From Ehretia macrophylla (Eukaryota > Streptophyta > Magnoliopsida > Boraginales > Ehretiaceae), in the NCBI GenBank assembly GCA_037974665.1, contig CM075770.1:61267850-61331849 (forward strand): 64,000 bases of DNA, written 5' to 3'. The notes under the pieces were generated by a model that did not search any database, was not told the DNA's origin, and saw only the letters and a program-made list of their open reading frames with translations. The position numbers were made by a program, and so were the translations under genes. Position 1 is the stretch's first letter, and every line of letters begins with the position of its first letter. This document shows positions 15,301 to 28,313 of this stretch, piece after piece.

Positions 15301-16720
15301 ATAATAAATTTTAGTTTTTCAATACCATTTTGTAGCCCCGTGGTGGCCATTGGCCATCAAACGGCAATAAAAAGTAAAAGTTTGGTACCCATTTAGTCGC
15401 TAATAAATATGAAGAGTCTACAAATTAAAAATATAAATCAAATAGTTTATATACTTAAATAAATTCATTTATTTAGAATAAAATTAATAATATAAATAAA
15501 AAGTTGTTTTTAGATAATATAAAACATATTTACAAAATTTAATGTTAAATAAATTAAGTTATTTAATATAAAATTAATTAATTTATAATTTATTATAACA
15601 AATTTTAGTTTTTGAATACCATTTTGTAGCCCCGTGGTGGCCATTGGCCATCAAACGGTGATAAAAAGTAAAAGTTTGGTGGCCATTTGTTCGCTAATAG
15701 ATATGAAGGGGCTACAAATTAAAAATATAAATAAAATTGTTTATATACTTAAATAAATTCATTTATTTAGAATAAAATTAATAATATAAATCAAAATTTG
15801 TTTTTAGATAATATAAAACATATTTACAAAATTTAATGTTAAATAAATTAAGTTATTTAATATAAAATTAATTAATTAATAATTTATTATAACAAATTTT
15901 AATTTTTGAATATTATTTTGTAGCCCCGTGGTGGCCATTGGCAAACAAACGGCGACAAAAAGTAAAAGTTTTGGGGCCATTTGGTCATCAATTGATGTGA
16001 AGGTGCTACAAATTAAAAATATAAATCAAAATGTTTATATAAATAAATAAATTCATTTATTTATAATAAGATTAATAATATAAATCAAAAGTTGTTTTTA
16101 GATAATATAAAACATATTTACAAAATTTAATGTTAAATAAATTAAGTTATTTAATATAAAATTAATTTATAATTTATTATGACAAATTTTAGTTTTTGAG
16201 TACCATTTTGTAGCCCCGTGGTAGCCCTTAGCCATCAAACAATGATAAAAATTAAAAGTTTGTTGGCCATTTGGTCGCCAATTGATATGAAGGGCCTACA
16301 AATTAAAAATATAAATTAAAATGTTTAAATAAATAAATAAATTCATTTATTTGTAATAATATTAATAATATAAATCAAAAGTTGTTTTTAGATAATATAA
16401 AACATATTTACAAAATTTAATGTTAAATAAATTAAGTTATTTAATATAAAATTAATTTATAATTTATTATGAGTAATTTCAGTTTTTGAATACCATTTTG
16501 TAGCCCCGTGGTAGCCCTTGGCCATCAAACGGCGATAAAAACTAAAACTTTATTGGCCATTTGGTTGCCAATTGATATGAAGGGGCTACAAATTAAAAAT
16601 ATAAATTAAATTGTTTAAATAAATAAATAAATTCATTTATTTATAATAAGATTAATAATATAAATCAAAAGTTGTTGTTAGATAATATAAAACATATTTA
16701 CAAAATTTAATGTTAACTAA
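12340..16720 (+). repeat. Short-monomer subfamily (about 288 bp) in a 10-monomer arrangement
   Basis: Monomers reading AAAATTAATTTATAATTT (one ATTAA unit shorter than usual) with boxes GTGGTAGCCCTTGGCC or close variants occur near 12354, 13228, 13516, 16154 and 16442. Pairs are 288 bp apart, and each pair is followed by the ATGTTAACTAAATTTAG variant (13784, 16710). The two pairs are 2926 bp apart, about ten monomers. The box variant weakens the inner palindrome (GGTAGCCCTTGGCCATC instead of GGTGGCCATTGGCCACC). Confidence 0.7.
12610..12960 (+). repeat. Copy of the 1175-1530 satellite segment
   Basis: This stretch matches the segment starting at 1175 closely, including a private extra T (CATTTTTGTAGCCCC) in the box and TTCACTAATAG after it. 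The offset is 11438 bp, about 39 monomers. The shared 1-bp insertion implies common descent of the block rather than chance similarity between monomers. Confidence 0.7.
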
Positions 16721-18060
16721 ATTTAGTTATTTAATATAAAATTAATTAATTTATAATTTATTATAACAAATTTTGGTTTTTGAATACCATTTTGTAGCCC
16801 CGTGGAGGCCATTGGCCACCAAACGGCGACAAAAAGTAAAAGTTTTGTGGCCATTTGTTCACTAATAGATATGTAGGGCTACAAATTAAAAATATAAATC
16901 AAATTGTTTATATAAATAAATAAATTCATTTATTTAGAATAAAATTAATAATATCAATCAAAATTTGTTTTTAGATAATATAAAACATATTTACAAAATT
17001 TAATGTTAAATAAATTTTGTTATTTAATATAAAATTAATTAATTTATAATTTAATATATCAAATTTTCATTGTTGATTACCAATTTGTAGTACCATGGTG
17101 GCCATTGGCCACCAAACGGTGACAAAAAGTAAAAGTCTCGTGGCCATTTGGTCGCCAATAGATATGAAGGGGCTAAAAATTAAAAATATAAATCAAAATG
17201 TTTATTTAAATAAATAAAATCATTTATTTAGAATAAAATTAATAATATAAATCTAAATTTGTTTTTATATAATATAAAACATATTTACAAAATTTAATGT
17301 TAACTAAATTTAGTTATTTAATATAAAATTAATTAATTTATAATTTATTATAACAAATTTTAATTTTTGAATACCATTTTGTAGCCCTGTGGTGGCCATT
17401 GTCCACCAAACGCCAAGAAAAAGTAAAAATTTGGTGGCCATTTGTCGCTAATAGATATATAGTGGCTATTAATTAAAAATATAAATCAAATTGTTTATAG
17501 AAATAAAAAAATTCATTTATTTATAATAAAATTAATAATATAAATTCATTTATTTATAATAAAATTAATAATATAAATCAAAAGTTGTTTTCAGATAATA
17601 TAAAACATATTTACAAAATTTAATGTTAATTAAATTAAGTTGTTTAATATAAAATTAATTAATTTATAATTTATTATAACAAATTTTAGTTTTTGAATAC
17701 CATTTTGTAGCCCCGTGGTGGCCATTGGCCACCAAACGGCGACAAAAAGTAAAAGTTTAGTGGCCATTTGTTCGCTTATAGCATTGTGGTGCTACAAATT
17801 AAAAATATAAATCAAATTGTTTATATAAATAAATAAATTCATTTATTTATAATAAGATTAATAATATAAATCAAAAGTTGTTTTTAGATAATATAAAACG
17901 TATTTACAAAATTTAATGTTAAATAAATTAGGTTATTTAATATAAAATTAATTAATTTATAATTTATTATAACAAATTTTAGTTTTTGAATAACATTTTG
18001 TAGCCCCGTGGTGGCCATTGGCCATCAAACGGTGATAAAAAGTAAAAGTTTGGTGGCCAT
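14740..18060 (+). repeat. 9-monomer higher-order repeat in block A
   Basis: A distinctive monomer with CGCTTATAGCATTGTGG occurs near 15104 and 17771, 2667 bp apart, or nine monomers plus the 33-bp insertion seen at 17513-17578. It is preceded in both copies by a monomer with GCTATTAATTAAAAATATAA and ATAGAAATAAAAAA, and followed by one with GGCCATCAAACGG. The upstream pair resembles the monomers near 2500-2800. Confidence 0.65.
17513..17578 (+). repeat. 33-bp tandem duplication inside a satellite monomer
   Basis: TCATTTATTTATAATAAAAT and the following 13 bases are present twice in a row (17513-17545 and 17546-17578). The corresponding monomer at 14880 lacks the second copy, while the one at 2568-2633 has it. 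Confidence 0.85.
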
Positions 18061-18234
18061 TTGTTCGCTAATAGATATGAAGGGGCTACAAATTAAAAAT
18101 ATAAATAAAATTGTTTATATACTTAAATAAATTCATTTATTTAGAATAAAATTAATAATATAAATCAAAAGTTATTTTTACATAATATAAAACATATTTA
18201 CAAAATTTAATGTTAAATAAATTAAGTTATTTAA

Positions 18235-18610
18235 TATAAAATTAATTAATTTATAATTTATTATAACAAATTTTAGTTTTTGAATACCATTTTGTAGCCC
18301 CGTGGTGGCCATTGGCCACCAAACGGCGACAAAAAAGAAAAGTTTGGTGGCCATTTTGTCGCCAATAGATAGGAAGAGGCTACAAATTAAAAATATAAAT
18401 CAAATTATTTATATAAATAAATAAATTCATTTATTTATAATAAAATTAATAATATAAATTAAAAGTGTTTTTGGAAAATATAAGACATATTTACAAAATT
18501 TAATGGTAAATAAATTTAGTTATTTAATGTAAAATTAATTAATTTATAATTTATTATAACAAATTTTGGTTTTTGAATACCATTTTGTAGCCCCGTGGAG
18601 GCCATTGGCC
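18235..18610 (+). repeat. Satellite tract shared with 50345-50720
   Basis: About 375 bp here read the same as 50345-50720 at a constant offset of 32110. Private variants are included, such as AAAAGTGTTTTTGGAAAATA and TATAAGACATATTT. Similarity continues less exactly upstream to about 18010. The two tracts lie on opposite sides of both retroelement clusters. Confidence 0.8.
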
Positions 18611-21600
18611 ACCAATCGGCGACAAAATGTAAAAGTTTAGTGGCCATTTGTTCGCTAATAGATATGTAGGGCTACAAATTAAAATATAAATCAAATTGTT
18701 TATATAAATAAATAAATTCATTTATTTATAATAAAATTAATTATATAAATCAAATGTTGTTTTTAGATAATATAAAACATATTTACAAAATTTAATGTTA
18801 AATAAATTAAGTTATTTATTATAAAATTAATTAATTTATAATTTATTATAATAAATTTTAATTTTTGAATACCATTTTTTAGCCCTGTGGTGGCCATTGG
18901 CCACCAAACGGCCACAAAAAGTAAAAGTTTGGCGGCCATTTGGTTGCCAATTGATATGAAGGGGCTACAAATTAAAAATATAAATCAAATTATTTACATA
19001 AATAAATAAATTCATTTATTTAGAATAAAATTAATAATATAAATCAAAAGTTATTTTTAGATCATATAAAACATATTTACAAAATTTAATGTTAAATAAA
19101 TTTTGTTATTTAATATAAAATTAATTAATTTATAATTTATTATAACAAATTTTAGTTTTTGAATACTACTTTGTAGCCCCGTGGTGGCCATTGGCCACCA
19201 AACGGCGACAAAAAGTAAAAGTTTGGTGGCCATTTGGTTGCCAATTGATATGAAGGGGCTACAAATTAAAAATATAAATTAAATTATTTATATAAATAAA
19301 TAAATTCATTTATTTATAATAAGATTAATAATATAAATCAAAAGTTGTTTTTAGATAATATAAAGCATATTTAAAAAAATTAATGTTAAATAAATTTAGT
19401 TATTTAATATAAAATTAATTAATTTATAATTTATTATAACAAATTTTAGTTTTTGAATACCATATTGTGGCCCAGTGGTAGCCATTGGCCACCAAACAGC
19501 GACAAAAAGTAAAAGTTTGGTGGCCATTTGGTCACTAATAGATATGAATGGACTACAAATTAAAAATATAAATCAAATTGTTGATATACTTAAATAAATT
19601 CATTTATTTAGAATAAAATTAATAATATAAATCCAAAGTTATTTTTAGATAATATAAAACATATTTACAAAATTTAATGTTAAATAAATTTAGTTATTTA
19701 ATATAAAATTAATTAATTTGTAATTTATTATAACAAATTTTAGTTTTTGAATACAATTTTGTAGCCCCGTGGTGGCCATTGGCAACCAAACGGTGACAAA
19801 AAGTAAAAGTTTGGTTGCTAATAGATATGATGGGGCAACAAATTAAAAATATAAATTAAATTTTTTATATAAATAAATAAATTCATTTATTTAGAATAAA
19901 ATTGATAATATAAATTAAAAGTTATTTTTAGATAATATAAAACATATTTACAAAATTTAATGTTAAATAAATTTTGTTATCTAATATAAAATTAATTAAT
20001 TTATAATTTGTTATAACAAATTTTAGTTTTTGAATACCACTTTGTAGCCCCGTGGTTGCCATTGACCACCAAACGGCGACAAAAATTAAAAGTTTGGTGG
20101 CCATTTGGTCGCCAATTGATATGAAGGGGCTACAAATTTAAAATATAAATAAAATTGTTTATATAAATAAATAAATTCATTTATTAATAATAAGATTAAT
20201 AATATAAATCAAAAGTTATTTTTAGATAATATAAAACATATTTACAAAATTTAATGTTAAATAAATTAAGTCATTTAGTATAAAATTAATTAATTTATAA
20301 TTTATTTTAACAAATTTTAATTTTTGAATACCATTTTGTAGCCCCGTGGTGGCCATTGGCCACCAAACGGCGACAAAAAGTAAAAGTTTGGTGGCCATTT
20401 GTTCTCTAATAGATATGTAGGGGCTACAAATTAAAAATTTAAGTCAAATTGTTTATATACTTAAATAAATTCATTTATTTAGAATAAAATTAATAATATA
20501 AATAAAAAGTTTTTTTTAGATAATATAAAACATATTTACAAAATTTTATGTTAAATATAATTTGTTATTTAATATAAAATTAATTAATTTATAATTTATT
20601 ATAACAAATTTTAATTTTTGAATACCATTTTGTAGCCCCGTGATGGCGATTGGCCACCAAACGGCGACAAAAAGGAAAAGTTTGGTGGCCATTTTGTCGC
20701 CAATAGATAGGAAGAGGCTACAAATTAAAAATATATATCAAATGGATTATATAAATAAATAAATTCATTTATTTAGAATAAATTTAATAATATAAATCAA
20801 AAGTTGTTTTTGGATAATATAAAACATATTTACAAAATTTAATGATAAATAAATTTAGTTGTTTAATATAAAATTAATTAATTTATAATTTATTATAACA
20901 AATTTTGGTTTTTGAATACCATTTTGTAGCCCCGTGGAGGCCATTGGCCACCAAACGGCGACAAAAAGTAAAAGTTTGGTAGCCATTTTGTCGCCAATAG
21001 ATAGAAAGTGTAACGCCCCAATCCCTCACGAGACCAGGACTCCTATTTATCACGCTATTCTCAACCCAATTCCAAACCCCGGGCATGAAATTTAGGAAAA
21101 AACGAACGGAGTTTTCCCTATATATAGGACTATCTGTTAACCTACAAACAACAACATACAACCACAAGACCATAATCTTCAACCTCAATCCATTTCATTC
21201 TTACAAGCATGCAAGTCAACTAGACAATAAGGTAAAGATTACAAATTAATAAAACATTACAAGTCATTCATAACTATCAATACATTCTAAACTTAACTTT
21301 ACAATTACAAAACTGAATTCAATAACAATCCACGTAAGCTAGCATAGTCAACACGAAACTCTCGAGCCTTCTTTTCTACCTCTGATAGCACTGATCCCGA
21401 AAGGTGTTAGAAACGAGGGTGAGTATACAACATGTATACTCAGTGAGAGAGGTGATGCAGTATACCGGGCGTGCAATATGATATGCAAACACAAGAAACC
21501 ATATATATGCAACATAAACCAGCAAGATAGAAAGCCAAGTAATTAACGTTAATTAGGATACGGATCTACTTCAAGTCTTCAATCACGAGCCACGAACTTC

Positions 21601-24600
21601 ACGCAAATGCCAGCAAATCCCAAACACCAATAAGTTGGGATACTCCGGATGTATCCCGATCCTACGACCCTTTCTCCTGAGGTAGGTCCATGCCCAGCAG
21701 GTGAACCACGCATCTGGGGTAGTGGAGTATGCCTCAGCGAGAAGGGAATAGGCACCATGGTAGTCGAGGGAGCACGGCAAGCCCGATGCCACCCGTGTTT
21801 CTCGACGCTACCATGTCCGAAAAGGTTGCACAACCCCAAGACAAGATCACGAGAAACAAGAATATTAAATCACGTAAGAGAGACGACAAAGTAGGCCGCC
21901 CTCGTAGTTAATCACAAATAACACGAAAAGACTCAAGATAGCAAGTAAAATATTACATATAAAATTTATCAACTACTAAATAATTCAATTTAGAAACAAT
22001 AAATCAAGTTGAAATGCACAGAAGAAATGAAGACTCCCTCACCTTTATCAAGCTTCAAGATGTAAAAATGGCTTAGTTACTCCAACTTTCCTTTAGCTCG
22101 AATATGCAAATCCCTAGTATATTCATTTAAGTATAACACTTTAGCAATTGATTATATTAACTCCACATTAGCACGTAATCCCAAATAACCACACATTACT
22201 CATGTATGTCATATTGCCACATAGCTTAAGTAATCAAACGAATAACTTTAAAACATTTCTTTAATCTTACCAAGGACATTAACTATATCAACTTTAACAA
22301 GTTAACTTCATAACTAATTCAACTTCATTTATATTGCAAAGGAATATCAAATTAAGTATTAAATCACGACCACTATGCTTAACACTTCAACATAATTCAA
22401 CTATAACAAAATCAAAGAATCATTATCATGTTTATTCACCCAAGTACAACATATATAACTCAATTAATAATCAATTATAGCAATTAAGTAACCCAAATAA
22501 CCAACTAGGCAACAATCTTAGCTAACCCACATAGAATCCAACAAAACCCTTTTCCAATGCATACAAATTAGCTTCTAATCTTCACACAAGATAATGAATT
22601 CTAAATCTAACTTTACCAATCAGTTATAAACACTTTATGTGTAACGCCCCGATCCCTCACGAGACCGGAGTTCCCAATTCCATTATCAAGGAATAAGAAA
22701 CGAGGGGAAACAGACGAAGCCTCCCCTATTTGTAGGACAATCCAAAACCTGTAAACAATATTTATAACTACAAAACTATGGTCTAACTCCATTCACCCAA
22801 TCAAGCATACACGACCAATAAACAATAACATAGTCCATTAAGCTATTACAGACCACCTACAAATCAAATACAAGCAAGATCCAATACAATTACAAGCCGG
22901 GTTTCTATAGTTCCAATCAAATTACAATTTAAACCACTTTACAAATTCACATGGATTCGCAGGTACTAATAATGGAAGTCATCACAAGCAAATAGGGTAA
23001 CTCTCGAGCTTTCCCTATATCACCTTGCGAAGGTGTTGAACCTGAAAGGTGTTAGAAACGAGGGTGAGTATACAACTGGTACACTCAGTGAGAGAGGGGA
23101 AATGGGAACAGTATATCAGGGTTCGTGCAATGCAGCAACTTAACACAATTAATGCAATAAATAAACAATGAATAACAATTCTAATACCATATTTTAAAAG
23201 GATACAATCGATATTACTCCAAATCTTCAATCCCCGATCCACGAACCACGATCTCAATCTCGATATATCGGCATCCCTTACACCAATGGGTACTCCGGAT
23301 GTACCCGATCCTACGACCCAACACCCCCTGACAATCTCCGGACCAGGCGAGTGAGGGAATAGCAGATGGAGCTAAGGCAACCAACACTGGCAAGCCCGAT
23401 GCCGTCCAGCGAGGCCATCACATCCGCCGCGACAATGAGGTTGCGCAACCACGATGCAATGCAAGAATGATAACAATGACAATATAATCAGGAAACACAT
23501 TTAAGGACAAAAAGTAAGTTGTTCTCGTACCAAGTTACAATTTAGCAACAATAAGCATATATCAATTATGCAATTATACTAAACAATATACTCTTTTGGA
23601 AAGAAAATAAACTATAATGCACGTAACGATGCAGGTCCCTCACCTCTACTGAGCTCCAAGATGTAAGTTTGAATCACATCATTTCCAGTCACCTTGAACC
23701 TATGAGCAAACATTACTTCAATTACTCTTTAACTACAACATTCATTAATTATTTAGCTAGGTTAGCTAACTTATTACTTCGCTTATTTAGCATATATATA
23801 ATATCTATTAGAATTCTATTTTTAACAAAATACCACTTTTATATACTTTAACTTAACATATCTGCCAAGTAGTCATTTCCCACAGCATAACTCATATAAT
23901 TATAAGCAACACGGTATTATAAACAAGATACAAACATATTTTAATGAAGTAGCTATACAACCTATTTCATGAAACTTCTCTAAACAGCTACATATTACAT
24001 ACCATTACCATTTAAACTCTTATTTAAATCATTTAAAAGTCAATTATAATAACTACATCAATTCAAATAACCAACTAAGCACCAAGCTCAACTAATTCAC
24101 ATAAAATCCAATTAAAACCTTTCCACATGCTTAGTATTTAGGTCATAAACTTCACACTTATACAACATATAACTCAATCATGATCAATTAGAGCGAATAT
24201 AACAATATAATAACTACTAATTCAAGTAATTCACAAGAAATCCAACAAGTCTCCTTCTAAATGCTTACAAAACAAGCTCTAAACTTCACACAAGATAGCA
24301 ATCCTCAAATCTAACTTTACTAATCACCTATAGCCATATTATGATACACATAAATGCTGTGAAACCACATTTTAAGTCATGTTAACACAAAAACTCCGAA
24401 AAGTCCTTTAAGTGATTTGAATTACAACTATCTAATTCGATTATCTAAACCACACCATAAATACATCTTAGAGGCTTCCTAACACATCTAAGATCATACA
24501 CTTATTCGAACAAGCCATCGCTAACACTTCGCTTGAAAGACCCCTTTGTCTACTAAAATAATTGATACTCAAATGAAACACAAGGTACTAGATCCACAAG

Positions 24601-26600
24601 TAAGTTATTCCACACTTCTAATGACACCTTATGGCACCAATTAGAACCACAAGACCTCAATTTATACTATATCCAACATAAAAGTACCAAAATCCCCCTT
24701 TTTATGTGTTTTAACTACAAGTACTCTAACCAAACCCAATTTGGCGCCATAAAGGCACATTAAGCACTGTCACACCTAATAAAGAATATCTACATCATTA
24801 TATTCCATCCGGATTCACTTTTTCGGATAAAGCCCCTTTGAATTCTAAACCAATTATGCAAATTTCCTAAAGTTTCAATCAAGCCAATCACGTCTAATCA
24901 CTAATCTATGCTAATTAGAGCTTATATTACCTATATATAGCATCAAATCAATCATAGAATCAACTTTGCACAAAACCCTAAATATTACTAAAACATTTTC
25001 CATTTTCTCCAACAGAGGCTTAAATTAATCAATTCAGTTATCTATGCTATAGACCTCCAAACTGACTGATTTTTATGTATAAATGTAGCTCTTTGAGTGT
25101 AGATTACTTTAGCCTCAAGCGGAACTCAATTCCGATCTAAATTCCACAAGCTATGACCTTTCCGTGCAACTGCACGAACTGCCCCCTGCACCAGCGATTT
25201 TTAGACATATTTCGGAAATAGCTAAATTGCGGGGTCAAAACGTTTGAATTTGCCTTAGCTCTAGAAATCAACATTTGTTCTAAACTGTCTAATCTAGTTG
25301 CCATATAAATTTCATTCAATTCTAAGCACGTTTTCTATACCAAAACTACTTCAGAAGTCAGGGGCAGTGCAGTATCCAAATCCGAATTTTGCTTGCTTAT
25401 CATCTTCTTGTTATTTCTTGCATTTGAGCCAACAATAACCAAGTACTCAAGCAATTCAACTAACTTTAACACATACATTAAGCTAAGCTCATGAACATGA
25501 TTGAAAACATATTTTACTTCCCATAACTTGCAAACACTCTTTGACAACTAACACTAGCATGTGCATGACTTTAATTACTCTTGATTATCTAAATAGCAAG
25601 TCACTACACATAATTCATTACATTTAAATTCCACTCAAAGCTCAACTTATTTAAACATTCAATGCACATAGTTCACATTAATCACGTATTAAACATTTAG
25701 CATTCAACGCAAGTAATGTTTATTTAACCCTCATTTCGCTTAAACACTATCTCCAAACATGTAATTGTTACTCTCAAGCCTTCAACTCCCTATAATCCAC
25801 CATTATTCAACTCAAATTAACCTTTAGTGTAACATTAATCACTTAGCTATATAAACTGAAATTTTTAACTGCATTTGCTTAACTTTAGCAGCCTTAATGT
25901 CCTCTAAAACTTCTAAAAATTGCACAAACATGTAGTTCATCAAGTGTAGATAGGTTTAGCCTCAAACAGTTCCTAATTCGGAGTTAAACTCATCAAGTTA
26001 TGCCCTTTAGAAAATCATTGCACAGTTAGCCCTGAATTACGCGAGAATCAGTCACCCTACTGTTTTGGCTCCAAAACAATGCCTTAATGATAGAATTCGA
26101 TCTTTCCCCCAAAAGAGAAATTGTTCCTCAAGTTCTTAGCTACAATATAAAAAAAATTCAACCACTTTCGACAACGTTTGCTAGGTCAAACTGCCTCTGC
26201 AACCTAGTCGCGCAACCTGCCAGAAAATTCAGAATCTTGCACTACTCATGTTTTAGCTATTTCTTGCTTCATTGGCATACTACCACCATTACTCACTATG
26301 CATATGATGTAAACTACTCTCTTTGACATATACACAAACACTTGGTCTTCAACAATTAATCAAAGAAGCCAACTTCAACTACAACCAAAGCCAAACACCA
26401 AGGCTAGAAATTCATGCATTAGAAAGCTACCACAACATTTCGTACACTAAATACCTCATTAAAAATGCATTACAAGCTTCATGTTCACTTATCTACACAT
26501 GGCATACATGTATATACAACAAGGAATCAGCCAATGATGCAAGCATGGATGAACCCTCACCTTAAGTTGAAGAATTTGTACACTAACAAGCTCAAAATCA

Positions 26601-26655
26601 CCTTTTCTTCCTTCTTTTCTCCTTCTTCTTCTTCTTTTTCTTCTTCTTCTTTCTT
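26601..26655 (+). repeat. CTT-rich polypyrimidine stretch in the LTR
   Basis: An almost pure C/T run built on CTT, matched in the other LTR near 32297-32350. On the element's own (minus) strand it is a GAA-rich purine run about 560 bases inside the LTR start. It may be promoter-proximal or leader sequence, but no TATA box can be assigned with confidence. Confidence 0.7.
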
Positions 26656-26671
26656 GTGTGTTTTTAAACGT

Positions 26672-26676
<5 letters not shown>

Positions 26677-26704
<28 letters not shown>
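26677..26704 (+). repeat. (GT)14 microsatellite in the left LTR
   Basis: An uninterrupted GT run of 28 bases. The matching run in the right LTR (32371-32388) has nine units, so repeat number has changed since insertion. The outer LTR has a looser GT-rich region at about 34044-34125. Confidence 0.9.
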
Positions 26705-27213
26705 CTGATTTTTGTGTGTGTTTTTGTGTGTTTGTGTGTGTTGTAGTATATTAATAGGTGTAAATAATAAAAGAAAGAAAAACCCAATTGACCAACATGC
26801 CCTTCACCTAAATGCTATTAACTAGTTTGCCATTCTAGTTTAATTCTAACTAATTTAGTTGCTCCAATTCCTAATTGTCTACGTTAATTATTTTCTACGG
26901 TTTCTACGATTTTTCAAAGTGTTCGTGAAGTCCCAAAATTGCATGTAAAATGAGAATTATGCACATTAACCAATTAAACGTGCCTACTTACATAAGAATG
27001 CATTTATATTGATGCAATATATGTTAATAGATGAAATTTCTTGTTAAACTAGATGTTGCACATAGTTTGATATAAATGCACGTTAAACGAAATAGATTGA
27101 TGTAACCAAAAATATGATATTTTATGCAAACGAATATACGTAAATAATTAAAGTAGACATATAAGTATAAGCACATCAATTAAATAATTATATGCACGGG
27201 TCGGGGTGTCACA

Positions 27214-27227
27214 CTCTCCCCTCCTTC
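27214..27227 (-). other. Polypurine tract of the LARD-like element
   Basis: The minus strand reads GAAGGAGGGGAGAG directly before the TGTGACACCCC start of the downstream LTR. This is the expected site and composition for plus-strand DNA priming, and it fixes the element's orientation. Confidence 0.85.
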
Positions 27228-28297
27228 AAACAAATTGCGCCCTCGCAACTTCTTCTTCACAAGAAAACTCCATATAAGCATCCTGAACCTTCTGAAGAAG
27301 GAGCGTGAATGCGAATACCATAGAAAATACTAAGAGGGAGTATCGAGGATCCACACCAATTAGAACCTTCAGATAGAATTCCAACAAATAGCCTAAGAGA
27401 ATTCCAGATAATAATCCCTGAACAAGGACGTCAAATAAGGTTCCACTTATGAATGTCATTCTGAAGTCCAATTAAGAATATCAATTAGAAGTGCCGAGAA
27501 AATACCAATACGGAATCCAAGTGAATACCATAAAAGACGCCATGAAGAATGCCAAAAAATACACCACTTGAGAATCCCTATATAGAAATCTTGAAGAAGG
27601 TCACACATATATAAATACCAAGTAAGAATGCCAACCAGAGTTCCAATAACAGTACTGCTAGAAAATTCCATATGGAAATACCAATAAGGATCCCGAGAAG
27701 AATACTGCATATAGTACCATGTAGGAATTTCCATTGGAAAATACCGAAGAAGATATTGAGAATAAACTTCAAGGCTGACTACTGATTGTAACCTTCCGAG
27801 ACTGAATTCCTTTCTTTGACTGTCAATAATCAATCGATCAACACTTCTTCTTTTTGTTGGTTCACGTCTTTGGATAAGCCGTTACTGATCATCTCTTTAT
27901 AGGGGAGAGTTTACTTACCATTTCGAAGGGTAAGGCATGTATGCAGTGGGTTTCACATAAGATAGACATTCAATAAATATTATTACAAGTAACTAAAGTA
28001 AATAAACACTCAAGAGATTACATAGATCCATAATTGATCGCATAAATAGACATATCATATAAGTTTCACTTATTGCACAAAGGGGTCACATAGGTGTGCA
28101 TATAATAACATAACACAATACACATCATACAACCTCAATATTTAACATAAACAAATCACAAAGAATCACATTTTCAATCAGCAACATAACCATCTCACAT
28201 GAAAGCACACTACTGCTTAAAGCATACTCCACATGCACACACTCGAGGTTCGCTACCCAACAGATCGTGGACCCTATCCCGGCTGAGAGCTATCTAA
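27228..28297 (-). other. Non-coding core of the LARD-like element
   Basis: About 1.07 kb between primer-binding site and polypurine tract. The part from about 27240 to 27790 is a degenerate low-complexity stretch in which GAATACCA, GAATGCCA and GAGTTCCA-like words recur about every 20-25 bases. That produces long hydrophobic minus-strand frames (27456-27833, 27226-27471) rich in Leu, Ile and Tyr. They show no gag zinc knuckle, protease, RT or integrase motif. The rest, 27790-28297, is unique sequence with no recognised feature. Confidence 0.65.
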
Positions 28298-28309
28298 GCT
28301 CTGATACCA
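28298..28309 (-). other. Primer-binding site (initiator Met tRNA)
   Basis: The minus strand reads TGGTATCAGAGC, complementary to the 3' end of plant initiator methionyl-tRNA. It lies four bases (GTTG) after the GTTACA end of the LTR at 28314. This marks the start of minus-strand DNA synthesis and proves that the right-hand LTR is the 5' one. Confidence 0.92.
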
Positions 28310-28313
28310 CAAC

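Larger units (their letters stand above)
1..21008 (+). repeat. Satellite array, block A (about 293-bp monomer)
   Basis: Head-to-tail tandem repeats, roughly 70 copies, all in one orientation. The recurring box TTTTGTAGCCCCGTGG starts near 84, 377, 671, 964, 1258 and 1552, giving a spacing of 293-295 bp. Each monomer has an AT-rich part (TTAATTAATTTATAATTT, then AAATAAATAAATTCATTTAT) and a GC-richer box of about 96 bp holding nested inverted repeats. Monomers differ from each other and recur in ordered sets (higher-order repeats, listed separately). No gene is visible. Minus-strand open frames of 60-70 codons recur only because the same monomer recurs. The last monomer is cut at 21008 by a retroelement and resumes at 34477. 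A pericentromeric, centromeric or knob location is possible but cannot be decided from sequence. Confidence 0.97.
22640..27213 (-). repeat. 3' LTR (in element orientation) of the LARD-like element
   Basis: About 4574 bp, collinear with 28314-32898 from TGTAACGCCCCGATCCC at the left to CGGGGTGTCACA at the right. It contains a degenerate internal duplication (about 25095-25200 versus 25940-26045), a CTT-rich stretch at 26601-26655 and a GT microsatellite at 26677-26704. No coding sequence is recognised. Confidence 0.85.

Noticed and set aside
1-21008. CRISPR-like regular repeats
   Set aside because: The repeat period is about 293 bp with the whole monomer conserved. There are no short constant repeats with unique spacers, and the context is a plant satellite.
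21649-21911. Overlapping plus- and minus-strand frames of 60-86 codons near the left end of the outer LTR
   Set aside because: They occupy the GC-richer LTR block in four mutually overlapping frames on both strands, which indicates base composition and not coding.
27226-27833. Hydrophobic frames of 81 and 125 codons that might be membrane proteins
   Set aside because: They overlap in several frames, lie in quasi-periodic low-complexity DNA between the polypurine tract and primer site of a retroelement, and match no gag or pol motif.
28298-28309. tRNA-like sequence TGGTATCAGAGC, also at 38327
   Set aside because: Only 12 bases match, in the position of a primer-binding site next to an LTR. 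There is no tRNA cloverleaf around either site.
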